From positions 310,001 to 374,000 of the forward strand of contig CP073276.1 in assembly GCA_038561985.1 (NCBI GenBank): 64,000 nucleotides of DNA, in the 5' to 3' direction. Positions 34,884 through 43,619 of this stretch are shown here, piece by piece. A program made the position numbers and the translations under genes. The notes beneath the pieces are model-generated. The model did no database searches. It saw only the letters and a list, made by a program, of their open reading frames with translations, and had not been told where the DNA came from. Source of the DNA: Petrimonas sulfuriphila (GTDB lineage: Bacteria > Bacteroidota > Bacteroidia > Bacteroidales > Dysgonomonadaceae). Position 1 is the first letter of the stretch. Each line of letters begins with the position of its first letter.

Positions 34884-36146
34884 ATGAAACATTTTAAATT
34901 TGCAGCGATAATTTCGCTGGCATGGTTTTTTGCGTCAGCCTCCTGCGTTGAACAAAAGGATAGCGATGGAGGGGATATCGACCAGACACCGACGGAGCAA
35001 GAACCTCAGGCGGGGACATTGCCTCCGGTAGAGACAGGGAAAGCCAATACAAATTACAAGCCCGCGTTTGAAGGGCAAACCCGGATTGCAGGGGTGAAAA
35101 CAACCACTCCCTACGAAGCTAAGGTTATTGCAAGCGGATTGGCGAGCCCCTGGGCTGTTACTGCCCTTCCTGACGGGAGGTTAGCCATCACTGAAAAAGG
35201 AGGCACAATGCGCATAGCCACCACTGAGGGTACAGTCAGCCCCCCCATCTCCGGATTTCCTGCCGTTGACGACAGGGGCCAGGGAGGGTTGCTCGACGTA
35301 GCTCCGGCTCCCGATTTTGAGGCCAGCAGGATGCTTTACTTCACCCTTGCCGAAAAGACAACGCAAGGATCGCTTACAGCAGTGGGTAAGGGCAAGCTCT
35401 CTGCTGACGAAACAACCATCGAGAATTTTCAGATCATTTTCAGGGCCGTTCCATACTTCGACAATAGCATGCACTTCGGAAGCCGCATCGTTTTTGACAA
35501 GCGTGGAAATATTTTCGTTTCCACCGGTGAACGATCGGATTTGAGAACAAGGCCCAATGCACAATTACTCAATACCGGACACGGGAAAGTAATTCATATC
35601 ACCACCGAAGGGAAACCGGTTGCCGGTAATCCGTTTATCAATACAGAAGGTGCATTGCCCGAGATTTACTCCTATGGGCATCGAAATCCACAAGGACTCG
35701 ACATCCATCCGCTTACCCAGGAACTCTGGTTATCGGAAATGGGGCCGCGAGGCGGTGATGAAATCAACCTGGTCAAACCCGGCAAAAATTACGGATGGCC
35801 AACCATCACGTATGGAATTGAATACAGCGGTGCTGCCATCAGTGGTGGAGCTACGCAAAAAGAAGGACTGGAACAGCCGGTATATTATTGGGATCCTGTC
35901 CTCTCTCCCAGCGGAATGGCATTCTATTCTTCCAGTGCAATTCCAGAATGGCAGAACAACCTGTTTATAGGTGGGTTGAACAGCAAACACATAGCCCGAA
36001 TAGTCCTGAAAGACAATAAAGTTATCGGTGAAGAAAGACTGCTCGCCGGCGAAAATCAACGATTTCGAGATGTCGGCGATGGAAAGGATGGAGCAATTTA
36101 TGCCGTTACCGATGAAGGCCGGCTGTACCGGATTGCGAAGAAATGA
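34884..36146 (+). CDS. PQQ-dependent sugar dehydrogenase-family lipoprotein
   Basis: This 420-residue protein has a leader ending FASASC (Cys22), so it is a lipoprotein. The rest is a glucose/sorbosone dehydrogenase six-bladed propeller: GLASPWAVTALPDGRLAITEK (about 88-108), GQGGLLDVAPAPDF, HFGSRIVFD, YSYGHRNPQGLDIHP and SEMGPRGGDEINL match soluble aldose sugar dehydrogenases such as YliI. It would oxidise aldoses with PQQ in the periplasm. No PQQ synthesis genes are present in the window, so the cofactor would have to be made elsewhere or imported. Confidence 0.9.
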   Translation: MKHFKFAAIISLAWFFASASCVEQKDSDGGDIDQTPTEQEPQAGTLPPVETGKANTNYKPAFEGQTRIAGVKTTTPYEAKVIASGLASPWAVTALPDGRLAITEKGGTMRIATTEGTVSPPISGFPAVDDRGQGGLLDVAPAPDFEASRMLYFTLAEKTTQGSLTAVGKGKLSADETTIENFQIIFRAVPYFDNSMHFGSRIVFDKRGNIFVSTGERSDLRTRPNAQLLNTGHGKVIHITTEGKPVAGNPFINTEGALPEIYSYGHRNPQGLDIHPLTQELWLSEMGPRGGDEINLVKPGKNYGWPTITYGIEYSGAAISGGATQKEGLEQPVYYWDPVLSPSGMAFYSSSAIPEWQNNLFIGGLNSKHIARIVLKDNKVIGEERLLAGENQRFRDVGDGKDGAIYAVTDEGRLYRIAKK

Positions 36147-36181
36147 AATAACCCGGAACAGCGGGCAATAAACCAGACAGA

Positions 36182-36601
36182 TTACTGATTTGCAGAATTA
36201 TAATTAATCATCCAGTAGACTCCAAATTTATCTTTCAAGCTTCCGAAATAATCACCCCAAAACTGGTCAGCCATAGGCATTTCCACTTCACCGCCTTCCG
36301 ACAAAGCTCCGAATAAACGGTCAGCCTCTTCCCTGCTTTCGGGAAAGAGGCTGATATAGTTATTATTCCCCTGAACAAACGGTTGCCCCGGAAACACATC
36401 AGAACCCATTAAAAGATCATTTCTGACAGGAAGTGCTACGTGCATAATCCTGTTTTTGGCTTCTTCAGGTATTTCCATGCCTGGGATGTCTTTCATTTTG
36501 TGAACATCTCCCAGAAATTCACCGCCAAAAACAACTTTATAAAAACGAAATGCTTCTTCGCAAGTACCGTCAAAATTGAGGTAAGGATTTAATTTAGCCA
36601 T
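36182..36601 (-). CDS. VOC-superfamily protein, PhnB-like
   Basis: This 139-residue protein opens with the PhnB-type LNPYLNFDGTCEEAFRFY and ends with DKFGVYWMINY, the standard family termini. The fold is a glyoxalase/bleomycin-resistance type paired beta-alpha-beta3 module. Function is unknown. It lies 55 bp downstream of the GGT gene on the same strand. Confidence 0.85.
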   Translation of the reverse strand: MAKLNPYLNFDGTCEEAFRFYKVVFGGEFLGDVHKMKDIPGMEIPEEAKNRIMHVALPVRNDLLMGSDVFPGQPFVQGNNNYISLFPESREEADRLFGALSEGGEVEMPMADQFWGDYFGSLKDKFGVYWMINYNSANQ

Positions 36602-36656
36602 AATTTTTTTGATTTTTAAATTGTTACAAACTTGTGATGTAATGGATCATTACTAC

Positions 36657-38540
36657 TCACCACGCAATTCCGTAATCCTCGCCGTGGTTACTGCTTCCAC
36701 CGCGCATAGTCCCGTTCTTCCGGTCGAAATAAATGGCATTCACTGGTCCGCTTGTCCGATCAGAAAACTGCAGCATATATCCCATTGCCGTTAACTCCTG
36801 ACGGGTCGGACCGGGCGTTTGTGTGTTGAGTAAAATCTGCCCTGCCCTGGGACTACGATCTTCAGTTCTTGTGCCGCCCAGCGACAACCACAACTGGTTG
36901 GAGTTGATATTTGCGGCTTCAGCCGCCTGCTGCGTATTCATTCCAAACTCCACTATATTCAGGAAGAACTGCAACAGGTTTTGTTCTTGTGTATCTCCAC
37001 CCTGTACGGCAAAAGCCAGAAACGGCTTTCCCTCCTTCAACGCCAGGCTGGGTGTAAGCGTAACCCTCGGACGTTTTCCAGGTGCCACCACGTTGAATGG
37101 GTTAAGCGATTCGTCGAGAACGAAACTCTGCATCCGCTGGCTCAACCCTATTCCTGTGCTTCCGGCAATGCAGGCAGGAATCCATCCACCGGAAGGTGTG
37201 ACCGAGACCACCCATCCTTCAGCGTCGGCAGCTACTATTGAGGTTGTTCCCCGATGTAACCTGTCCTGATAAAGGGAGTCCATCTCTGAGAGCGAAACGA
37301 CATCGTGCTTGGGAACAAAATCCCTGTCTTCTACCGGGTCCCGGTCAAATCCGCGTTCCTTCAGAATCTTTATAAATGGATTTTTCTTTCCTTCGAACGG
37401 ATACGGGTCCCCGGGCCCAACCGACGGGTTATTTTTATCATGCCACATTTCGGACGCCCGCTTTCTGGAATATTCCTTGCTCAATAATCCTTTGATGGGA
37501 ATATCGGGATGAACATAGGGATCACCGTAATAGAAATCACGATCCGCAAAAGCCATGTTCATGGCCTGATAAACCGTGTGAATATACTTCGGGCTGTTAT
37601 ACCCCATTTGCCTTAAATCGAAGTTTTCCAGGATGTTCAGGCTTTGCAGCATTGCCGCTCCTTGCGTCCACGACTGCAGCTTGAACACATCTATTCCCTT
37701 GTAATTCGTGTGTAGGGGTTCTTCTTCAACAGGCTTCCAGCGGGCCAGGTCTTCCATCGTAAACAGCCCTCCCTGTTCTCGTACGCTCCGAACAATCTCC
37801 GCTGCAATATCTCCTTTGTAGAACCTGTCGTAAGCGGCCATTATGGCCTCCTTCCGGCTTATACCTTCTTTCAGGGCCTGTTGCTCTGCGTCAACAAGTT
37901 TTTGCAAGGTCTCCGCCAAATTCTCCTGAACAAAAATCTCCCCCGACACCGGCGTTTCTTTTTCTTCACTCGGTCTGGTGATAAAAACCTTTTTGCTGTA
38001 TTTCCACTGTGACAATCGTTCTTTGTCCCTCGAGACGCTGGTTTCGAAAGGGACATCAACCGGGAATCCTTTCGCCAGCTCAATAGAAGGAGCCAAAACA
38101 TCCTTCAGGCTCATCGTACCGTAGTTGGCAAGCATATAACACAAACCGCCTGCCGTACCGGGTGTGACGGCAGCCAACGGGCCGTATTCGGGAGGGAAAT
38201 CACACCCCTGATCTTTGAAGAAACCGGCGGTAGCTCCCGTAGGTGCAACGCCAAGGGCATTTATAGCGATCACCTTTTCCGTTTTTGGATTGTAGATCAA
38301 GGCTTGCGTCTCGCCACCCCAGCTTAGCACATCCCACAACGTGCAGGTAGCTCCCAACATAGCACAGGCGGCATCCACCGCATTACCACCCTGCTGAAAG
38401 ATCATGGCTCCTGCCGAGGCTCCCAGGCTTTTTCCGGTGATGGCCATCCAGTGTTTCCCGTGTAATTCCGGCTTCTGGGTACGCTGCGCAGAAATGGCCA
38501 TCGTTACCAAGAGAGAAAAAAAGATTATTCTAAACTTCAT
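36657..38540 (-). CDS. ggt: Gamma-glutamyltransferase (exported)
   Basis: The 627 residues include a signal peptide (1-18, ending AISAQ). GGNAVDAA near 50-57 and YGPLAAVTPGTAGG near 118-131 are in the large subunit. Autocleavage should occur before the Thr in HRGTTSIVAAD (about 428-438), giving the N-terminal-nucleophile small subunit with SGGWIP. VQGGD and the C-terminal GGSSNHGEDYG are also typical. It hydrolyses or transfers gamma-glutamyl groups of glutathione and related peptides in the periplasm. Its start overlaps the SRPBCC stop by 11 bp. Confidence 0.9.
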   Translation of the reverse strand: MKFRIIFFSLLVTMAISAQRTQKPELHGKHWMAITGKSLGASAGAMIFQQGGNAVDAACAMLGATCTLWDVLSWGGETQALIYNPKTEKVIAINALGVAPTGATAGFFKDQGCDFPPEYGPLAAVTPGTAGGLCYMLANYGTMSLKDVLAPSIELAKGFPVDVPFETSVSRDKERLSQWKYSKKVFITRPSEEKETPVSGEIFVQENLAETLQKLVDAEQQALKEGISRKEAIMAAYDRFYKGDIAAEIVRSVREQGGLFTMEDLARWKPVEEEPLHTNYKGIDVFKLQSWTQGAAMLQSLNILENFDLRQMGYNSPKYIHTVYQAMNMAFADRDFYYGDPYVHPDIPIKGLLSKEYSRKRASEMWHDKNNPSVGPGDPYPFEGKKNPFIKILKERGFDRDPVEDRDFVPKHDVVSLSEMDSLYQDRLHRGTTSIVAADAEGWVVSVTPSGGWIPACIAGSTGIGLSQRMQSFVLDESLNPFNVVAPGKRPRVTLTPSLALKEGKPFLAFAVQGGDTQEQNLLQFFLNIVEFGMNTQQAAEAANINSNQLWLSLGGTRTEDRSPRAGQILLNTQTPGPTRQELTAMGYMLQFSDRTSGPVNAIYFDRKNGTMRGGSSNHGEDYGIAW

Positions 38541-38964
38541 TTTCGAGATAGTCCTTCAGTCCTTGCAGAATATCGTTCCATCCGGCAGTGTAGCTTTCCG
38601 CAGTGAAATATTTGCTGCCCTCATCGAGAAAACTTTCGTTCCCCTCGTGTGTAAGGATCACGGTAGTGGTCTCCTCTCCGGGAATAAGCTCCCAGGTAAG
38701 CGTGGAAGTTCCCTCACTATGTCCGGGATGCTCCCAGGTATGTCTCAGTTTTTCGTTAGGGATCACTTCGAGTATCTTGAATAAATGACGGAAACTATGC
38801 TCTCCGGCTTCATCGGTAAAAGAAACAATGAAGTCGAATACGGCACCTTCCGTCGCTTCAAAATTCGAAATACTGAAATACCAGTTTCGCATTTCTTCCG
38901 GTTGCGTCAGTGCGTTCCACACTTTATCAACGCTTGTGTTTATTGAAATTTGCTTTTTATACAT
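38530..38964 (-). CDS. SRPBCC / AHSA1-domain protein
   Basis: The protein has 144 residues from the ATG at 38964 (YKKQISINTSVDKVWNALTQP is the standard opening); a longer frame to 38997 has no support. WYFSI, EVIPNEKLRHTWEHPGH, a long beta sheet and the C-terminal helix FTAESYTAGWNDILQGL form the START-like helix-grip fold of the Aha1/YndB group. It may bind a hydrophobic ligand; function unknown. Overlaps the GGT start. Confidence 0.85.
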   Translation of the reverse strand: MYKKQISINTSVDKVWNALTQPEEMRNWYFSISNFEATEGAVFDFIVSFTDEAGEHSFRHLFKILEVIPNEKLRHTWEHPGHSEGTSTLTWELIPGEETTTVILTHEGNESFLDEGSKYFTAESYTAGWNDILQGLKDYLENEV

Positions 38965-39141
38965 ACGATTGTTCAGATAAACGGTTAAACACCTCAAAAA
39001 ATATCATCAAATTTCTATATTGATACGCACTTCCCAGCATTATCCCGATGACAGCACCCGACGGTTCTTCCAACAAAACAAAAAAAGTACTTTGTTTATC
39101 GATCACCGCATAATCGGCAAAAGATCCATGTTTAGAAGTTA

Positions 39142-39984
39142 TTATTTTATGGCATTTTTCAATGTATCAATATCCAATTTTTTCATTTTCAATACTTCTG
39201 CCATCACCTTTGTTGATTTTTTCATCCATCCACCCAGCTCGGCAGGAACAATTTGCCAACTGACTCCGAATTGATCTTTTAGCCATCCGCACATACTTTC
39301 CTCTCCGCCATTCGATGTAAGCACGTTCCAATAGTTATCGATTTCCTCCTGGTAATCGCACTCAACCACAAGCGAAACACCTTCGGAAAAACTGAAATTG
39401 TGTTCCTGTGAGCTATCCATCATCATCAACAGATAATCGTTGATGAAAAATTCTCCGTGCTGCACGCTGGATTCAGGCTCACCGCTTTCTTCAGCATAGT
39501 ACATTACACCATGGATTTCCGAATTGGGAAAAAGTGATGTGTACAAATGCGCGGCCTCCATTGCCCGTCCGTTTTGAAAACCGGTAAACATCAGCGTCGG
39601 CACTATTTTCTGGAGGATATGGTTTTCATCGCGTGCCGTGTATAACTGCCACGAAACGCCATATTTATCTTGTACCCAGCCATATTTCGGACTAAAGGGA
39701 TAGGCGTCAAGCGGCATCATCGACCTCCCTTCCTGTATGAGCTTATTCCAAATCTCTTCAACTCGCTTTTCCAACATCGTAAGAAACATCAGCGAAATAG
39801 ACGGATTGGGGTTGAACTTGTCGCCACCGTTAAGCAGCATCAGTTTCTGGCCAAACATTTCGAGCATGACCACCACAGGATTTTCATCCATTACGGTGGT
39901 TTCAGGAAAAGTGCTGCAATAAAAATTGGCCATTTCGCGGGCGTTGTTGTTGCACCAAATGCAAGGATAAATGGTATTGTTCAT
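39142..39984 (-). CDS. Two-domain VOC-superfamily protein, PhnB/UbiG-like
   Basis: The 280 residues are a tandem duplication of the 3-demethylubiquinone-methyltransferase-like VOC domain: each half has IYPCIWCNNNAREMANFY or IVPTLMFTGFQNGRAMEAA at the start and DKYGVSWQLY or DQFGVSWQIVP at the end. Annotated members are often called 3-demethylubiquinone 3-methyltransferases, but they have no SAM motif and that label should not be trusted. Confidence 0.87.
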   Translation of the reverse strand: MNNTIYPCIWCNNNAREMANFYCSTFPETTVMDENPVVVMLEMFGQKLMLLNGGDKFNPNPSISLMFLTMLEKRVEEIWNKLIQEGRSMMPLDAYPFSPKYGWVQDKYGVSWQLYTARDENHILQKIVPTLMFTGFQNGRAMEAAHLYTSLFPNSEIHGVMYYAEESGEPESSVQHGEFFINDYLLMMMDSSQEHNFSFSEGVSLVVECDYQEEIDNYWNVLTSNGGEESMCGWLKDQFGVSWQIVPAELGGWMKKSTKVMAEVLKMKKLDIDTLKNAIK

Positions 39985-39985
39985 A

Positions 39986-40348
39986 TTACTTTTTCTTTTT
40001 TACTTCGTTGGAAGCCGCTTTGAACAAAATGATTTTGCGAAGTAATTCTATCGGAAGCGGCTTGTCGTAAGGTAATTGAATAGTTCCTTTGGTGGTTTTG
40101 TATTCCGACAATTCTTCTTTGAATGCCAAATTGGATTCAGGCGTGGCGTAAAATCCGATATGGTTTTTAAATGCTGCAAAATACACCAGAATTTTTCCGT
40201 TATATTTAAAGGCAGGCATTTGGTAACTGATAGATTCTACAGCTTCGGGAAGAGTATCGTGGACCAGTTCTCGAATTGTTCTCAGTTTTTTCCGTACTTC
40301 AGCATCAAAGCCGGCCATATATTGATCGATGTTTTCGGGGCTACTCAT
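39986..40348 (-). CDS. DUF1801 / YdhG-like protein
   Basis: This 120-residue protein has IDQYMAGFDAEVRKKLRTIRELV, the typical DUF1801 opening, followed by ISYQMPAFKYNGK and FAAFKNHIGFY, then KGTIQLPYDKPLP near the end. It belongs to the YdhG/YjdI-type group sometimes called iron chaperones after Bacillus Fra; the role here is unknown. The Lys-rich C-terminus abuts the next gene (1 bp). Confidence 0.85.
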   Translation of the reverse strand: MSSPENIDQYMAGFDAEVRKKLRTIRELVHDTLPEAVESISYQMPAFKYNGKILVYFAAFKNHIGFYATPESNLAFKEELSEYKTTKGTIQLPYDKPLPIELLRKIILFKAASNEVKKKK

Positions 40349-40379
40349 TGACTTTACTCTTTTTAAAGACTGGATTGTC

Positions 40380-40946
40380 TCAATAATACTTATCTACTCC
40401 GCCGTGTCCAATTATTTTTCTGTTTTGCTTTGTCATCTTTAACAGGTTGGCCAGACGTTTTGCAAAAAAATCGGGACGGCTGCGTGAATCGTGGACATAT
40501 GCTACCCGGATTCTTTTATAAGCTTCAGAGAATCTTTGAAAGTTTTGCCACGTTTCCTTGTCGGCTTGCAATGCTGTGATAATATCTGATGGGTAAACAA
40601 ATTCTTCCGATAAAATGTTTGTTACTTTTTCGTAAATTTCAGGGTGTAACAAGTTATTCTCTGCCAACCACCGAAGTCGTTCCCTGTTGGGTTGAGAGTA
40701 GGTACTTTTAGGATTCCGGGGCGAGAATCGCTGAGCAGTGTGAGTTTCATCGTATTTTTTCATCGTACTGTCGATCCAACCAAAACATAAAGCCTCCTCC
40801 ACGGCATCGTTGTATAAAATACGCGGTTTCCTTGTCGATTTATTGGGGTAGATAAGCCATATCTCCTTTTCTTTACGAAAATTCTCCGACAACCATTGAC
40901 GCCAGTCTTCGCGCGAATCGAAATATACTGCTTTTGTTATTTCCAT
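40380..40946 (-). CDS. YdeI/OmpD-associated family protein
   Basis: The 188 residues include WRQWLSENFRKEKEIWLIYPNK near the start and ALCFGWIDSTMKKYDE with RFSPRNPKS (about 52-78), which are hallmark motifs of the YdeI family, and the YPSDIITAL segment in the second half. The name refers to Salmonella YdeI; the molecular function is unknown and linked to antimicrobial-peptide resistance in some bacteria. Confidence 0.87.
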   Translation of the reverse strand: MEITKAVYFDSREDWRQWLSENFRKEKEIWLIYPNKSTRKPRILYNDAVEEALCFGWIDSTMKKYDETHTAQRFSPRNPKSTYSQPNRERLRWLAENNLLHPEIYEKVTNILSEEFVYPSDIITALQADKETWQNFQRFSEAYKRIRVAYVHDSRSRPDFFAKRLANLLKMTKQNRKIIGHGGVDKYY

Positions 40947-40954
40947 TATGAGGC

Positions 40955-41491
40955 CTAGGGGTTAGAGCTAAGAGCTATGAGTTTCGACAACGTATTAAAA
41001 TTACGGGTTGTGGTGTCAATTTTTAATTTTCTTTCGAGAAAGTTGTTATTGAGCTTGGTTTTAGCAGCACTGCCGGGAATGAAAAGATAAATGGCGTGCG
41101 GGGTGAAAATGAATTCGTCTGGGCCAAAATCCTGTGCTTGCAGGGCTGTAACAAGATTAATATCGGGAGTATCGTTGAAAAGCGTAAAGAAAACCCGGGA
41201 AATATCGTATCTTTTACCGAAAGGATTTTCAGCAATTACCGTTTCAATCTCAGCAGGCGTTTTCACGATAATTTTCAAATCGGCACCGATGCTCTCTTTG
41301 ATGATTTTATTCACTCTCTTCACTACTTCTTCTACTGAAAGTTCCGAATAGAGGATCACGTTTCCGCTTTGAATCCACGTTTGTACATTCTGGAAACCAC
41401 TCTCAGCAAGCAACTGTCGAAGTTGCGCCATCGGTACCCGGTTTTTCCCGGTGGGTGTTACGCCCCGAAGAAGCACGATATATTTTGTCAC
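40955..41491 (-). CDS. DUF1697 protein (GTG start)
   Basis: The 178 residues start at a GTG (no in-frame ATG fits): TKYIVLLRGV.P.GKNRVPMAQLRQLL is the family opening, followed by NVQTWIQSGNVI and the C-terminal TTRNFNTLSKLI. DUF1697 proteins are widespread and uncharacterised. The gene begins 3 bp after the TIGR01777 stop, so they are likely co-transcribed. A heptamer array lies at its end. Confidence 0.87.
   Translation of the reverse strand: MTKYIVLLRGVTPTGKNRVPMAQLRQLLAESGFQNVQTWIQSGNVILYSELSVEEVVKRVNKIIKESIGADLKIIVKTPAEIETVIAENPFGKRYDISRVFFTLFNDTPDINLVTALQAQDFGPDEFIFTPHAIYLFIPGSAAKTKLNNNFLERKLKIDTTTRNFNTLSKLIALSSNP
40958..40985. repeat. Degenerate heptamer array at the DUF1697/YdeI junction
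   Basis: GGGGTTA, GAGCTAA, GAGCTAT and GAGTTTC run in tandem across the DUF1697 stop region. Confidence 0.5.
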
Positions 41492-41494
41492 CGG

Positions 41495-42445
41495 TTAATT
41501 TCTTTTTCTTTTTTTGTTCTCCCTCTCCTTTATGGCTTTCAACGAAGCTTTCATCGCTTTCTCCGAAGTATCATACTGAAATTCATAACCGGCATCTTGA
41601 ATTTTCCGGGATGAAATGCGGCTTCCCCCTAGAATCATACCGGCAGCCTCTCCCATAATCAGACGCATTAAAAACGAGGGTACGTGCGGCATAAAAAAAG
41701 GCCGTTTCATCACATTTGCCAACGTATGCATGAAATCGGCATTACTGATAAATTCCGGGGAAACAGCATTGTACACGCCTTTCATATCTACATCTTCAAT
41801 AGCTTTCAAATACATACGGCAAAGGTCATCGATATGTATCCACGTCAAATATTGCCTGCCGCTCCCAATAGGTGCACCCAGCCCAAAACGGGTGGGCAAA
41901 ACCATTTTCCTGAAGGCATCGCTGTTTTTTGAAATCACGAATCCTGTACGCAACACGACTGTCCGGATATTGAGCTCTTCCTGAAAACGGAGAGCAGCAT
42001 TCTCCCATTTACGGCAGGTCCGGCTCAGAAAATCGTTTTCGGTAGAAGGATCCTCCTCCGAGTACAGGTTGTTGGTTATTTTCAATCCGTAATACCCGAT
42101 TGCCGAAGCCGAGATAAAAGCTTCGGGCCTTTTATCCATAGATTTTATTGTGTCGAGCAAGAGTTGTGCGGTTTGAACACGGCTCTCCACGATATCCTGT
42201 TTTTTCTGCCTTGTCCACGAGTCCTCCCCGATATTCGATCCGGCCAGGTGGACAATAATATCGGCCAGTTCCACGGCCTCTTTCTCTATTTCGTTTCGAC
42301 GATAGTCCCACCTGTACCGGGGTATATCAGCTTTTACATATCGCTCACGGCTAAGCCAAATCACTTTGTATCCTTTTTCAACAAGCAACCGTGAAAGTTT
42401 TCTTCCTATTAAACCTGATCCACCTGTTATTAAAATTGTTTTCAT
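41495..42445 (-). CDS. TIGR01777-family NAD(P)-binding epimerase-like protein (YfcH-like)
   Basis: The protein has 316 residues from the ATG at 42445, which places the Rossmann motif ITGGSGLIGRKL at the start; the frame extends to 42508 without support. VHLAGSNIGEDSWTR near 65, ISASAIGYYG near 107-116 (active-site Ser/Tyr region), GLGAPIGSGRQYLTWIHIDD and the C-terminal domain are those of the SDR39U1/YfcH group. Function unknown, probably an oxidoreductase-like sugar or nucleotide-sugar binder. Confidence 0.9.
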   Translation of the reverse strand: MKTILITGGSGLIGRKLSRLLVEKGYKVIWLSRERYVKADIPRYRWDYRRNEIEKEAVELADIIVHLAGSNIGEDSWTRQKKQDIVESRVQTAQLLLDTIKSMDKRPEAFISASAIGYYGLKITNNLYSEEDPSTENDFLSRTCRKWENAALRFQEELNIRTVVLRTGFVISKNSDAFRKMVLPTRFGLGAPIGSGRQYLTWIHIDDLCRMYLKAIEDVDMKGVYNAVSPEFISNADFMHTLANVMKRPFFMPHVPSFLMRLIMGEAAGMILGGSRISSRKIQDAGYEFQYDTSEKAMKASLKAIKERENKKRKRN

Positions 42446-42512
42446 CGCAGTGCAGTTAATTTCATGGTAAACAAATAAAGACAGCAATTGGTTGCCTTCT
42501 TTATCCATAATT

Positions 42513-43229
42513 TCAAGGTAATTCCATGGGGACTTCCATCAAAAGAATCTCGGAATCCTCAAGAGCTTCAAGCGTAAAACTACCGATATCCCAAATTCCA
42601 TAACCGTCACGCTCGTTCAACGTTTGGGTCGAAACTTTGGCTTTGCCTCTAATCACAAATAGATATACTCCGTTACCTTTCTTCTTTACGTCATATTCTT
42701 TCGTAACCCCCTTGTCAAAATTGGCGAGGTGAAACCATGCATCCTGATGTATCCATACACCGTCGCCGTCCGGATTCGGAGAAACAATTTGCTGAAAATC
42801 GTTGGGTTTGGCTAAATCGGCAATACGGACCTGATCGTAACGCGGCTTGACGCCTTTCTCTCTCGGGAACACCCAGATTTGCAGGAATTCTACCGGCTGA
42901 TCCTGACGGGCATTAAATTCACTGTGCGTAATCCCTGTTCCAGCCGACATAACCTGCACGTCTCCCTGACGGATAATGCTTCCGTTGCCCATACTGTCGC
43001 GATGTTCGAGCTCACCCTCGAGCGGCAAGGATATTATTTCCATATCGTTGTGCGGGTGCGTACCGAAACCTTTTCCCTTATCCACGAAATCATCATTGAT
43101 TACCCGCAAAACACCAAAATGCATTCTGTCGCGATTGTAATAATTGGCAAAACTGAATGTATGATTACTTTTGAGCCATCCGTGATCGGCAAAGCCGCGG
43201 CTACCTGCAGCATGATAAATTGTTTTCAT
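42513..43229 (-). CDS. Pirin family protein
   Basis: The protein has 238 residues from the ATG at 43229 (KTIYHAAGSRGFADHGWLKS). The N-terminal cupin has FSFANYYNRDRMHFG.LRVINDD and the metal-ligand segment FGTHPHNDMEIIS plus EFLQIWVFP, like YhhW-type quercetin 2,3-dioxygenase pirins. It may sense or degrade flavonoid-like or quinone compounds. A decayed Crp/Fnr regulator lies next door. Confidence 0.92.
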   Translation of the reverse strand: MKTIYHAAGSRGFADHGWLKSNHTFSFANYYNRDRMHFGVLRVINDDFVDKGKGFGTHPHNDMEIISLPLEGELEHRDSMGNGSIIRQGDVQVMSAGTGITHSEFNARQDQPVEFLQIWVFPREKGVKPRYDQVRIADLAKPNDFQQIVSPNPDGDGVWIHQDAWFHLANFDKGVTKEYDVKKKGNGVYLFVIRGKAKVSTQTLNERDGYGIWDIGSFTLEALEDSEILLMEVPMELP

Positions 43230-43324
43230 TTTTTCTTTTTTGTGATTTTTAAAATATTCTCCATGCAAAGATAACCGCTCTTTTTATAGTGTGCATTGAT
43301 GTATGTTAAGAAAAGACTTCAGGC

Positions 43325-43600
43325 TTAGCGTGGGCGATAGTTTCGCTCTGCCAGCTCTCCCCTCACCCGGCTCAAACTTTCAGGAGTAATGCCCAGATAG
43401 GCAGCAATCATCCTTGCTCTTCAGCCGAAGCACCTAGCAGTTGGGTTACCCGCGTTTGCAGGTTTCTCCTTCACGTAAAGCAAACTCGCCTTTCCTAAGT
43501 GTGAGCGTTTTACAACTTTCCGGCAACAAACTGATAGCCTGCTCGTCAATATCTATATTCGATTCGAGAATGTTCTCCGCACCGCGTCCAATATTATTTT
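43325..43600 (-). pseudogene. Crp/Fnr-family regulator remnant
   Basis: On the - strand three pieces in different frames match one Crp/Fnr regulator. The N-terminal cNMP-binding piece (43446 up to about 43600) includes ILESNIDIDEQAI then LRKGEFALREGE and ends in a TAA. A short middle piece follows with TQLLGASAEE. The C-terminal helix-turn-helix piece (43325-43411) reads MIAAYLGITPESLSRVRGEL. Most of the cNMP barrel and the dimer helix, about 100 residues, are missing. It is therefore a deletion- and frameshift-ridden relic, perhaps of the regulator that once controlled the adjacent pirin gene. Confidence 0.85.
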
Positions 43601-43619
43601 GCCCCCGTCAATTAAAAAT

